From an uncultured Erysipelotrichaceae bacterium (GTDB taxonomy: Bacteria > Bacillota_I > Bacilli_A > Erysipelotrichales > Erysipelotrichaceae), in the NCBI GenBank assembly GCA_944326175.1, contig CALVCY010000018.1:1-9260 (forward strand): a DNA stretch of 9,260 bases. The letters run 5' to 3'. The notes under the pieces were generated by a model. The model saw only the letters and a program-made list of their open reading frames with translations, did no database searches and was not told where the DNA came from. Positions 1-7,322 of the stretch are shown one piece after another. Position 1 is the stretch's first letter. Each line of letters starts with the position of its first letter. The translations under genes and the position numbers were made by a program.

Positions 1-881
1 CGGCAATAGCCACACCAGGTACCAAAGAACATGACCAGTGTCTTTTTGCCTTTGTAATCGCTTAGACTCACCTCATTGCCGTCTTTATCCAACAATGTAA
101 AATCCAGCGTGTCCATGGTCATCTCCACGCTATCACTTTCTTCGCTGGTTTTATCATCGTTCGAACCGATCGTTGCCTGATTATCCTGTAACACCAGTGT
201 CGATGTGGCCGCTTCGTAAAAGACATAGCATCCCATCAATACCATCACCGCTCCGGCGAGCAATGTCACCCACTTCATCAACGATTTCGCTTTTTCGATA
301 AAATGCAATACGAGCTTTCCAGCCAATGCCAATGCAATAAACATCACCAAAAAACCAAGGGCAAAGCTCATCACATAGACAAATGCATCTGCCCCAGAGG
401 ACACTGCCATCGAAAATGCAAAACCTAACATCGGTCCGATACATGGTGTCCACCCAAATGTAAATAAAAAGCCAAGTAAAAAAGCGGATAAATAATTCAG
501 TTGATGCACATTGATTTGCACTGGCAATTTATGTTGTTGGTTGAACCATGGGATCTGGATGATACCCAAATAAAAAAGACCAAACAAAATAATGAAGAAT
601 GCCGCCACATATTCCAATACCAGTGAATAGCGATCCAACCATTGGGCGATCGCAGAACTGCTGAATGCCGCAACGAAAAAAATCACCGATATCCCTGCCA
701 CGAATGCAATGGTCAAACCAATAAATTTAAGTGTCGATGTATGTTTTTCACCCGTTTCATCCACTTTGGTCGCACTATTGGTCAAATAAGCCAGATACAG
801 TGGAATGATCGGTAAGACACAAGGTGAAAAAAACGATAATACCCCTTCCGTAAACAAGGGGATCAATTTGCTAAGATCCAA
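1..881 (-). CDS. CcdA-like membrane thiol transporter fused to thioredoxin/TlpA domain (3' end outside window)
   Basis: This is a fusion of a CcdA/DsbD-type membrane domain, which passes electrons from cytoplasmic thioredoxin across the membrane, to an extracytoplasmic TlpA-like thioredoxin domain. 293 codons are visible. Residues 1-225 are hydrophobic with about six membrane segments and carry the two hallmark cysteines, C21 in FFSPCVLP and C147 in GWTPCIGP. An acidic Ser/Asp linker (about 232-255) follows. A thioredoxin fold then begins and reaches the redox motif WCGYC (289-293) exactly at the window edge, so most of that domain is missing here. The start is TTG at 881: an in-frame TAA lies two codons upstream, and AAGGAG (896-891) stands 9 nt before it. 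It lies 18 nt after the uppP stop and probably shares that transcript. The likely role is keeping extracytoplasmic thiols reduced, for example in methionine sulfoxide repair or cytochrome maturation; the partner cannot be told from this window. Confidence 0.9.
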   Translation of the reverse strand, partial: MDLSKLIPLFTEGVLSFFSPCVLPIIPLYLAYLTNSATKVDETGEKHTSTLKFIGLTIAFVAGISVIFFVAAFSSSAIAQWLDRYSLVLEYVAAFFIILFGLFYLGIIQIPWFNQQHKLPVQINVHQLNYLSAFLLGFLFTFGWTPCIGPMLGFAFSMAVSSGADAFVYVMSFALGFLVMFIALALAGKLVLHFIEKAKSLMKWVTLLAGAVMVLMGCYVFYEAATSTLVLQDNQATIGSNDDKTSEESDSVEMTMDTLDFTLLDKDGNEVSLSDYKGKKTLVMFFGTWCGYC

Positions 882-890
882 AACTTAATA

Positions 891-896
891 CTCCTT
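891..896 (-). promoter_or_regulatory. Ribosome binding site that fixes the TTG start of the CcdA-thioredoxin gene
   Basis: AAGGAG on the minus strand lies 9 nt upstream of TTG at 881. No ATG or GTG in this frame is near the conserved N-terminus, and a TAA stop at 887-885 blocks any upstream start. The TTG is therefore the only start that keeps the complete first membrane segment. Confidence 0.8.
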
Positions 897-899
897 CAA

Positions 900-1721
900 C
901 TACAAGAAAACCGTGATCAATACCAGTATCCCCAGAATGATCCGATAATAACCAAACACTTTGAAATCATGTTTGCGGATGTAATATAACAGATATTTCA
1001 CCGCAAACAGGGATACGATAAAACTGACCACCGTACCCAATAAGATCGCCATCCAACCGACCCAGGTCATTCCTGCACCATAGCTGAATACTTTCAATAA
1101 AGATGCCCCAAACATCACTGGGCAAGCCAAAAAAAACGAAAATTCCGTCGCCACCGTACGATTGACCCCAAGTAACAGCGAGCCGACAATGGTCGCACCA
1201 GAGCGACTCGTTCCTGGAACGATCGCCAGTGTTTGCGCACAACCGATCTTAAATGCTGTACCATAACTCAATTGATCCAATGTATGCACTTTTTCCGGTA
1301 ACGGATGATTTTCGACCACAATGAATGCGATCCCATAGGTAATCAGCATGGCAGCGATCACAAAGGATGTATGGAAATAGCGATCGATAAAATCATTGAG
1401 CAGTAAACCGATTATACCAGTAGGGATGCAACCAATGATCAATTTGATCCATAAGCGCATGGTCGCACGTTTGGCTTTCATCGTTTTCCGTGGATCAAAT
1501 GGATTGAGTCGCTTGAAAAATAAATAGACGATGGCCAAGATCGAACCAAATTGGATCACGACCAAAAATAGGTTGAAGAAATCAGCATTGACCAATGGGT
1601 CTTCATACATGGTCAGACCAACCCAATGTTCAAATAAAAGCAAATGGCCGGTGGATGAAATAGGCAACCATTCGGTAATGCCCTGGATGATCCCCAGTAT
1701 GATAATTTTCAACCATTCCAT
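900..1721 (-). CDS. uppP: Undecaprenyl-diphosphate phosphatase (UppP/BacA family)
   Basis: This integral membrane enzyme dephosphorylates undecaprenyl pyrophosphate to the monophosphate lipid carrier used for peptidoglycan and other wall polymers; overproduction gives bacitracin resistance in known members. It is 273 aa, normal for the family, and almost entirely hydrophobic. The first family motif runs from Q13 to H26, with E17, S23 and H26 matching the active-site Glu, Ser and His known in E. coli BacA. The second, PGTSRSGAT (169-177), supplies the catalytic Arg (R173). Further hydrophobic helices extend to the C-terminus. The ATG at 1721 follows AAGGGAG (1734-1728) with 6 nt spacing. It has its own extended -10 promoter directly behind the prfB terminator and is followed 18 nt later by the CcdA-thioredoxin gene, so the two probably form a short operon. 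Confidence 0.96.
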   Translation of the reverse strand: MEWLKIIILGIIQGITEWLPISSTGHLLLFEHWVGLTMYEDPLVNADFFNLFLVVIQFGSILAIVYLFFKRLNPFDPRKTMKAKRATMRLWIKLIIGCIPTGIIGLLLNDFIDRYFHTSFVIAAMLITYGIAFIVVENHPLPEKVHTLDQLSYGTAFKIGCAQTLAIVPGTSRSGATIVGSLLLGVNRTVATEFSFFLACPVMFGASLLKVFSYGAGMTWVGWMAILLGTVVSFIVSLFAVKYLLYYIRKHDFKVFGYYRIILGILVLITVFL

Positions 1722-1746
1722 AGCCGTCTCCCTTCACTTGGTTGTC

Positions 1747-1755
1747 ATTATACCA
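1747..1755 (-). promoter_or_regulatory. Extended -10 promoter for uppP
   Basis: On the minus strand, TGG followed by TATAAT (1752-1747) is a perfect extended -10 element (TGn-TATAAT). No good -35 hexamer is found 16-18 bp upstream, as is common for extended -10 promoters. Transcription would begin near 1740, giving a leader of about 20 nt before the uppP ATG. The T of the TG element is the last base of the T-run of the upstream terminator. Confidence 0.75.
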
Positions 1756-1791
1756 AAAAAGCAAAGAGCCTGTTATTTAATCAGGCTCTTT
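1755..1791 (-). terminator. Intrinsic terminator of prfB (secA-prfB transcript)
   Basis: On the minus strand a perfect 10-bp stem (1791-1782 paired with 1772-1763) closes a 9-nt loop and is followed by GC and six Ts (1760-1755). The left arm is the last part of the prfB coding sequence and the prfB TAA stop (1775-1773) lies in the loop. Terminating ribosomes would therefore cover the hairpin. Confidence 0.9.
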
Positions 1792-2871
1792 AAATAGGAA
1801 AAAATGAATCCGTCTAATTCACCATCCATGACTTTGTCCACATTGCTCATTTCATACCCAGTACGGGCATCCTTGACCAATGTATACGGACAGAAGACAT
1901 AACTCATGATCTGACTGCCCCATTCGATGGCTTTTTCTTCACCCTTCAAACTGGCAACCTCGGCTTGCTGTTGTTCGATCATGCGCTGGTAAAGCTTACT
2001 GCGTAACATGTTCATCGCCCGCTCCCGGTTTTGGATCTGGGAACGTTCACTTTGGCAATTGACCACGATACCGGTGGGCTTGTGGATGATCCTTACCGCC
2101 GAATCGGTTTTATTGATGTGCTGACCACCAGCCCCGGAAGCACGATGCGTTTCAATGGTTAGATCCTTTTCCTCGATGGTGATCTCCACATCATCTTCGA
2201 ATTGAGGCATCACATCGATACTGGAAAATGAGGTGTGTCGACGGGCATTGGAGTCAAAGGGAGAGATGCGTACCAGGCGATGGACACCTTTTAAGGCTTT
2301 AAGATACCCATAGGCGTTTTCACCTTCGATACATAAGGTTGCGCTTTTGATCCCCGCTTCGTCGCCATCCTGCCAATCCAGGATAGTGGTTTTATATCCT
2401 TTGCGTTCTGCCCAACGACTGATCATGCGCTCCAACATTTGTGCCCAATCCTGGCTTTCGGTTCCCCCAGCACCAGGATGAAACGTCACGATCGCGTTAT
2501 TTTTGTTATAAGGATCAGAGAGTAAGACCATCAATTCAAACGCATCGAAGTTTTTCTTAAAATCCGTATATTCTTCTTCGATCAATTCCCACATGGAAGT
2601 ATCGGAACCATCATATTCCTTGACTAATTCTTCCAAATTATCCAATTGCTCGATCAATGCTTTGGTTTTTGAAATGATCTCCTTTAACCCGTTGTTTTGT
2701 TTGATCACATGCTGGGCATGCTGTTGATCATCCCAGAAGTGTTCATCCGCCATCAAGGCTTCATATTCATTCGATTGTTTCTGCTTTGCAGGCAAGTCAA
2801 AGTGAATCACCCAGCTGACGCACCTTGGTGGAAAGCTGGCTTAGCTCCTGCTTGAGTTCGTATTGTTCCAT
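1773..2871 (-). CDS. prfB: Peptide chain release factor 2 (two-frame gene, programmed +1 frameshift)
   Basis: RF2 recognises UGA and UAA stop codons in the ribosomal A site and triggers peptide release. The zero frame starts at ATG 2871, behind AAAGGAG (2886-2880) in the end of secA, and runs 24 codons to an in-frame TGA at 2799-2797. A +1 shift on CTT (2802-2800) continues at GAC (2798-2796) into the long frame ending at 1773. The fused protein is 365 aa, the usual RF2 length. It has the helical N-terminal domain, the anticodon-mimic tripeptide SPF at about 203-205 and the catalytic GGQ at about 248-250, with Ala in the RASGAGGQ context. The gene begins 3 nt after the secA stop, so the two are probably cotranscribed. 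A terminator overlaps its stop codon. A single-frame caller would report only the long frame from a GTG at 2810. Confidence 0.96.
2796..2814 (-). promoter_or_regulatory. Programmed +1 ribosomal frameshift site of prfB
   Basis: The zero frame reads CTT TGA followed by C, the conserved CUU-UGA-C slippery and poor-termination context of RF2 genes. When RF2 is scarce the UGA stalls and the ribosome slips +1 to read GAC; when RF2 is plentiful a 24-residue peptide is released. Upstream, GGTGAT lies 3 nt before CTT and can pair with the inner part of the 16S anti-Shine-Dalgarno region. It is not the AGGGGG block with short spacing known from E. coli. Confidence 0.92.
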
Positions 2872-2874
2872 CGT

Positions 2875-5436
2875 TTATTCTCCTTTGGTGGGATCATTGG
2901 ATTGCTGTGGTTTGACCATCGGTCCATTTGGTGCATGATGTGGTTGCAACACACCCGGTTTCATTAATCCCTTGGCTTGGGCCGCACGCAATGCAGCTTG
3001 TTTTTTCGTCAATAACTCTTTGGCCTGTTGCTGACGTTTTGCTAGAAGTTCCTTGGCCTTTTCCTGTTGCTCTGGGGTCAGATTGGCCATAGGATTGGGT
3101 GCCGGATTGATCACGATCTTGACATTGAGACAGAACATGACCACATTGCGGGCGATCTGGTCTTTCATCTCTTCGAATAACTGATAGCCTTCTTCGACAT
3201 ATGCTTGCAACGGGTTGGTTTGTGCATATCCGCGCAATCCGATCCCTTCTCTTAATTTGCTCATCATATCGATATGATTGACCCAGGATTGGTCGATCAT
3301 CTTCAATACCATGGTCCGCTCGATCGGCATCACTTGCTTGCGTACCGGTGCGATCTTGTCTTCATAGATCTTCCAGGCACCTCCCACACAGGTGGATAAG
3401 ATGGTTTGTTCATCTTTTCCGGTCAACATGGACTCATCCACATTTTCCTTCAACCCCATTTTCTGTAAGGCTTCCACGACACCATGCACATCGATATGAC
3501 CTTTTTCATCCATATGACCATGGATGATCCCACTGACCACGGTTTCAAACATGCCGTGCGTGATTTCATGGACATCTTCATGATCGAGGATGAAATTGCG
3601 CTGTTCATACATGATCTCACGTTGCTGACGCATGACATCATCATAGCCCAGCAAAGTTTTTCGAGCATCGAAGTTGGCCCCTTCGACACGGCGTTGTGCG
3701 CCTTCGATGAATTTGGTGATGGTTTTGCTGTGCAATGCCTCATCACCCAATTGCTGGAAAGCACCTTGCATGCGCTCGGCACCGAAACGCTGCATCAATT
3801 CGTCTTCGATCGATACATAGAAACGGGAATACCCCGGATCGCCTTGACGGCCACTTCGGCCACGCAATTGGTTATCGATACGTCTGGATTCATGCCGTTC
3901 ACTGCCAAGCACGGCCAAGCCACCCAATTCAACGACGCCTTCGCCCAATTTGATGTCGGTACCACGACCAGCCATATTAGTGGCAATGGTCACGGCATTT
4001 TTTTGACCGGCGCGGGCGATGATCTCCGCTTCACGGGCATGGTTTTTGGCATTGAGCACTTCATGGTGGATATGACGGGATTTCAACATTTTTGAAATCA
4101 ATTCACTGGTTTCAACGGAAATGGTACCGACCAATACCGGTTGCCCTTTAGCATGACATTCCAGCACTTCATTGACCAATGCATTAAACTTTGCTTTTTT
4201 GTTGCCGAAAATGGCATCGGGATAATCCACACGGATCATGGGACGGTTGGTCGGGATCTCGACCACCCGCATGTTATAGATTTCCAAAAATTCTTCTTCT
4301 TCAGTTTTGGCCGTACCCGTCATCCCGCATAATTTATTGTATAAGCGGAAGAAATTCTGATAGGTGATCGTGGCCAGAGTCACAGTTTCCTGTTTGATCG
4401 TGATGCCTTCTTTGGCTTCGATCGCTTGGTGCAAACCATCGGAATATTCCCTTCCGGGCATGGTTCGGCCCGTGTTTTGATCGATGATCAAGATCAGATC
4501 ATTTTCTTTATCCACCATGTATTCGATATCCGCACGCATGATGTAATTGGCTTTCAATGCTTGGGTGATGAAATGGACCAGGGATGTGTTGGAAAGATCA
4601 AACAGATTGTTGACCTTGAACATCCGCTCTGCCTTATCCACCCCACTGTCCGTCAAGGAAACACTGCGAGATTGGATATCGATGGTGTAATCCGCATTGG
4701 CCGTTAGACTTTTAGCAAACTGATCTGCGCGGATATATAAATTGGCACTGATCTGTTTACCGCCAGAGATGATCAACGGTGTACGGGCTTCATCGATCAA
4801 AATGGAGTCGACTTCATCGATCAAGGCATAATTTAAACCACGCAAAACACGATCTTCTTTCTTAGTGACCATGTTGTCGCGCAGATAATCGAATCCCAAT
4901 TCAGCATTGGTGGTATACGTGATATCACATTCATAAGCGGCTCGTTTTTGCGCCGGTGTGAGTTGGCGTAAGTTCAAGCCGACAGTCAAGCCTAAAAATT
5001 CATACACCGGACCATTGATTTGCCGGTCACGGGTAGCCAGATATTCATTGACGGTGACTACATGGACACCTTGTCCGGTCAATGCATTGAGATATACCGG
5101 CATCGTTTCGGTCAAGGTCTTGCCTTCACCGGTCTTCATTTCCGCGATATCCCCTTGATGCAAAACATAAGCACCCATCAACTGGACATGGAATGGGGTC
5201 ATATGCAATACTCGGGTACAGGCTTCACGAACGAGTGCAAACGCTTCGATCAAAATATCATCCAAGGTCGCTCCATTGGCCAGACGATCTTTGAATTCCT
5301 GGGTCTTGGCTTTTAATTGGTCATCGGAAAGGGATGCCATGGTTTGAGCCAGGGTATCGACTTCCTTCATTTTTTTATCGATGGCGTTGACGCGGCGTTG
5401 ATCACCGTTCAACAGATTTTTCAGGAAATTGGGCAT
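2875..5436 (-). CDS. secA: Preprotein translocase ATPase SecA
   Basis: SecA is the motor that drives unfolded secretory proteins through SecYEG using ATP. From the start chosen here it is 853 aa. It carries Walker A GEGKT (103-107), the DEVD box (207-210) followed by the SILIDEARTP segment, the preprotein cross-linking region, NMAGRGTDI (487-495) and the arginine-finger motif LRGRSGRQGD (about 524-533), then the helical scaffold and wing. The start is ATG 5436, with GGAGGT (5446-5441) just upstream; an in-frame ATG seven codons earlier would overlap this ribosome site and is rejected. The C-terminus lacks the CxCx8CH/C zinc tail used for SecB or lipid contact. Instead it has a Lys/Gln/Ala-rich stretch with two KELL repeats and a Pro-rich end. 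It precedes prfB by 3 nt. Confidence 0.98.
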   Translation of the reverse strand: MPNFLKNLLNGDQRRVNAIDKKMKEVDTLAQTMASLSDDQLKAKTQEFKDRLANGATLDDILIEAFALVREACTRVLHMTPFHVQLMGAYVLHQGDIAEMKTGEGKTLTETMPVYLNALTGQGVHVVTVNEYLATRDRQINGPVYEFLGLTVGLNLRQLTPAQKRAAYECDITYTTNAELGFDYLRDNMVTKKEDRVLRGLNYALIDEVDSILIDEARTPLIISGGKQISANLYIRADQFAKSLTANADYTIDIQSRSVSLTDSGVDKAERMFKVNNLFDLSNTSLVHFITQALKANYIMRADIEYMVDKENDLILIIDQNTGRTMPGREYSDGLHQAIEAKEGITIKQETVTLATITYQNFFRLYNKLCGMTGTAKTEEEEFLEIYNMRVVEIPTNRPMIRVDYPDAIFGNKKAKFNALVNEVLECHAKGQPVLVGTISVETSELISKMLKSRHIHHEVLNAKNHAREAEIIARAGQKNAVTIATNMAGRGTDIKLGEGVVELGGLAVLGSERHESRRIDNQLRGRSGRQGDPGYSRFYVSIEDELMQRFGAERMQGAFQQLGDEALHSKTITKFIEGAQRRVEGANFDARKTLLGYDDVMRQQREIMYEQRNFILDHEDVHEITHGMFETVVSGIIHGHMDEKGHIDVHGVVEALQKMGLKENVDESMLTGKDEQTILSTCVGGAWKIYEDKIAPVRKQVMPIERTMVLKMIDQSWVNHIDMMSKLREGIGLRGYAQTNPLQAYVEEGYQLFEEMKDQIARNVVMFCLNVKIVINPAPNPMANLTPEQQEKAKELLAKRQQQAKELLTKKQAALRAAQAKGLMKPGVLQPHHAPNGPMVKPQQSNDPTKGE

Positions 5437-5468
5437 GGTTACCTCCACAATTAACAAATACGCAAAGT

Positions 5469-5474
5469 ATTATA
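5469..5474 (-). promoter_or_regulatory. Candidate -10 box upstream of secA
   Basis: TATAAT occurs at 5474-5469 on the minus strand in the 57-nt gap between comFC and secA, 32 nt upstream of the secA ATG. I see no convincing -35 hexamer at 16-18 bp and no TG extension. It could give secA-prfB transcription independent of the comF genes, as a housekeeping gene would need. The box is perfect, but the promoter assignment is an inference. Confidence 0.55.
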
Positions 5475-5493
5475 TCCTATACGGTTGATTTTT

Positions 5494-6114
5494 TTATGGT
5501 TTAACCATGTGTTTAAGGCGTTTTGCGATCACAAGGATGCGAATGTCCTGGATTCCGATAGCTTTTAGTGCGTGGATACAGGCAATAAGAGTAGAGCCAG
5601 TGATACACACATCATCAAAGAGGATCACTTTATTGGGAATGGTTTGACCGGGTTTTATGGGAATCGATATCTGTTGGCGTTGGATAAAAGATTTTTGCTT
5701 TTGCTGAGAAAGATCCAAACGATAAAAGGGATGCAGGATCTTGGGATGCAATGGTTTGACCATTTGATCCAATGTATGAAACCCTCTTTCTTTCATCACC
5801 GTCAATGAAGATGGTGCCATCAAAAATGTTCGTTTATTGATATAACGATACAATCGAAATAACGATAATGGCAAAAATGCCCTGGCCAGGGTGATATCAT
5901 GCATAGTCTTATACTGATACAGCATATCTTGAATGGTTTGATCATATTCATAAATGGTCAAACCATCGCATCCTTCCAATTGGAAGGATGCATAAACTGG
6001 TTTTAATAATGCGCGACACTTGGGACATAACACATCTTGGCTAAAGAAGATCTGATATGGATCACGACCGATATATATGGATTGGTTACACCATTGACAA
6101 TGTGCGGTTTGCAT
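5494..6114 (-). CDS. comFC: ComFC-type phosphoribosyltransferase-fold competence protein
   Basis: ComFC acts with the ComFA helicase in taking up single-stranded DNA during natural transformation. The chosen start gives 206 aa, slightly short for the family. An N-terminal zinc ribbon has paired cysteines C6/C9 and C30/C33. A conserved RGF-type segment (KERGF, 108-112) and the PRPP-binding loop of type I phosphoribosyltransferases (VILFDDVCITGSTL, 163-176) follow. The ATG at 6114 is preferred because AAAGGA (6126-6121) lies 6 nt upstream and the zinc ribbon begins right after; an in-frame ATG eleven codons earlier has no such site. It overlaps the end of comFA by 29 nt, so translation is likely coupled. 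The last codons (M-V-K-P-stop) coincide with one copy of the iterated TGGT-N3-ACCA palindrome. Confidence 0.93.
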   Translation of the reverse strand: MQTAHCQWCNQSIYIGRDPYQIFFSQDVLCPKCRALLKPVYASFQLEGCDGLTIYEYDQTIQDMLYQYKTMHDITLARAFLPLSLFRLYRYINKRTFLMAPSSLTVMKERGFHTLDQMVKPLHPKILHPFYRLDLSQQKQKSFIQRQQISIPIKPGQTIPNKVILFDDVCITGSTLIACIHALKAIGIQDIRILVIAKRLKHMVKP

Positions 6115-7234
6115 ATTTGATCCTTTCGATGCAATCATGGATCGCATCCGTGCGCTTTAGACACAAAAATAAGCATCGGCCTTGATAGTATTGCGGATGA
6201 CGGCCGACACGGCCGGCCATCTGCTGCAATGCGGCTTGGTCGAATACCGGATGATCGGCTTGGTAGATCAAAACATCGATATCAATGAAAGTTACGCCTC
6301 TTTCCAATACACTGGTGGAGATCAATATCGGAAATGTTTTGTTACGAAATGATTCAACCACACTTTCCTTGGACTCACTTTGACTGGTCAAATAGCAACA
6401 GTTGAACCATGGTTTCAACCATTGATACAATCGCTTTGCGATTTTTATAGTTGGGACAAAGATCAAGACGGAACGCTTGGACGTTTGTAAAAACCAAAGG
6501 AGTTTGAACCATAACATCCAAATGAAACCATAGCATGCTTGTGGTACGACCATTGGTTTTTGAGTATAGCGACTATTTAATTCGACCACAGATAGTGTAT
6601 TGGTCTTGACCATATCCAACAATGATTGACTCGGTGTAGCCGAGGAATAGATCATCCGCCCCTTTCGAGTACGTTGGACAATCGTTTCCAATATCGCATT
6701 GTCTTTATAAGGAAAGGCATCCGGTTCATCCAGGATCAATAAATCAAATGCACGAGGATAGCGTACCGCTTGATGGGTGGTCGCTACCACGATATCACCG
6801 ATCAGATCATCCTGATGACCGGCGCATACCGCAATAACTTTTGCACTTGAAAAAGCGTTAGCTAAGCGATCCTGGACTTCCAACACGACTTGTCGCCGTG
6901 GGATCAGAAAGCCTACTCTGCCACCGATCGATAGGGTATATTGGATCGAATCCATCATCATCTCGGTCTTACCCGCACCGCAAACAGCCCATAATAAAAC
7001 ATCATGTCCTTGTTGGATATGACTTAAGACTTGGGCAGCACAGGCTTTTTGAGCATTTGATAATGCATAATTAAGTTGATAATCACTAATATCGATATCC
7101 GTGCTTATCTCCTGCATGGTCAATGCATCTCGAACATAATGGATGCATTTTTTACAGACGATCTTGGTCCCGACCATAAATACCGTTAACGGATCTGTAT
7201 TTCCGCATATTGGACATGTCAATAAAGTATTCAT
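6086..7234 (-). CDS. comFA: ComFA-type ATP-dependent DNA translocase/helicase
   Basis: ComFA is a membrane-associated DEAD-box-like ATPase thought to pull incoming single-stranded DNA through the ComEC channel. It is 382 aa, shorter than B. subtilis ComFA (about 460). An N-terminal zinc ribbon has C7/C10 and C27/C30. Walker A is CGAGKTE (85-91). The DEAD-equivalent box is DEPD (169-172), where B. subtilis ComFA, as I recall it, has DEVD. SAT (198-200) follows, then a second RecA-like domain with ISTSVLERGVTF (305-316) and QMAGRVGR (338-345). The start at 7234 is the only nearby ATG that keeps the zinc ribbon. However, AAGGAG (7241-7236) lies only 1 nt from it, an unusually tight spacing, while a TTG at 7222 would be 13 nt away. 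It is divergent from the HAD gene and heads the comFA-comFC pair. Confidence 0.94.
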   Translation of the reverse strand: MNTLLTCPICGNTDPLTVFMVGTKIVCKKCIHYVRDALTMQEISTDIDISDYQLNYALSNAQKACAAQVLSHIQQGHDVLLWAVCGAGKTEMMMDSIQYTLSIGGRVGFLIPRRQVVLEVQDRLANAFSSAKVIAVCAGHQDDLIGDIVVATTHQAVRYPRAFDLLILDEPDAFPYKDNAILETIVQRTRKGRMIYSSATPSQSLLDMVKTNTLSVVELNSRYTQKPMVVPQACYGFIWMLWFKLLWFLQTSKRSVLIFVPTIKIAKRLYQWLKPWFNCCYLTSQSESKESVVESFRNKTFPILISTSVLERGVTFIDIDVLIYQADHPVFDQAALQQMAGRVGRHPQYYQGRCLFLCLKRTDAIHDCIERIKYANRTLSMV

Positions 7235-7259
7235 ACTCCTTAAGAGACGATCGAAAGGA

Positions 7260-7268
7260 AGTATGCCA
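7260..7268 (-). promoter_or_regulatory. Candidate extended -10 promoter for comFA-comFC
   Basis: On the minus strand TGG followed by CATACT (7265-7260) fits TGn plus a -10 box with one mismatch. TTGAAC at 7286-7281 is a possible -35 at a short 15-bp spacing and lies inside the palindrome at 7275-7293. The 5' leader would be about 20 nt. This is an ordinary sigma-A-like arrangement. I did not see a ComK-type AAAA-N5-TTTT box. Confidence 0.45.
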
Positions 7269-7274
7269 TTGTTT

Positions 7275-7293
7275 TTTATGGTTCAACCATAAA
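7275..7293. repeat. Perfect 19-bp palindrome in the comFA/HAD divergent promoter region
   Basis: Nine-base arms (TTTATGGTT and AACCATAAA) flank a single central C at 7284. It is the longest-armed copy noticed of the iterated TGGT-N3-ACCA family. It lies between the two divergent start sites, overlapping the possible comFA -35 and upstream of the HAD -10. It could be an operator, but since similar cores occur inside genes throughout the window, a gene-specific regulatory role should not be assumed. Confidence 0.8.
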
Positions 7294-7307
7294 TAACGAT
7301 TGCACCA

Positions 7308-7316
7308 TGGTAAAAT
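7308..7316 (+). promoter_or_regulatory. Extended -10 promoter of the HAD gene (leaderless transcript)
   Basis: TGG followed by TAAAAT (7311-7316) is an extended -10 element with one mismatch. The expected transcription start, 6-8 bp downstream, falls on or next to the ATG at 7323. No Shine-Dalgarno sequence stands before that ATG. Confidence 0.6.
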
Positions 7317-7322
7317 CACCCC

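Noticed and set aside
1531..1797. 88-codon plus-strand frame across the uppP/prfB junction
   Set aside because: It is antisense to uppP and to the prfB terminator, with no recognisable domain or ribosome site.
2811..2871. Possible frameshift mutation or pseudogene in prfB
   Set aside because: The in-frame TGA sits in the exact CTT-TGA-C context of RF2 genes and the joined product has normal length and motifs, so this is programmed frameshifting.
3484..4095. 203-codon open frame on the plus strand inside secA
   Set aside because: It lies antisense to a full, motif-complete SecA. Its composition (His/Phe/Asp-rich) looks like an antisense shadow and it has no ribosome site or family motif.
5437..5457. 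Upstream start for secA at 5457
   Set aside because: The seven extra codons are the ribosome binding site and leader; the strong GGAGGT lies between the two ATGs.
5494..5508. Palindrome at the comFC stop as an intrinsic terminator
   Set aside because: On the transcribed strand it is followed by a run of As, not Ts, so it does not form a terminator for comFC.
6115..6147. Upstream start for comFC at 6147
   Set aside because: No ribosome site precedes it, whereas AAAGGA stands 6 nt before ATG 6114.
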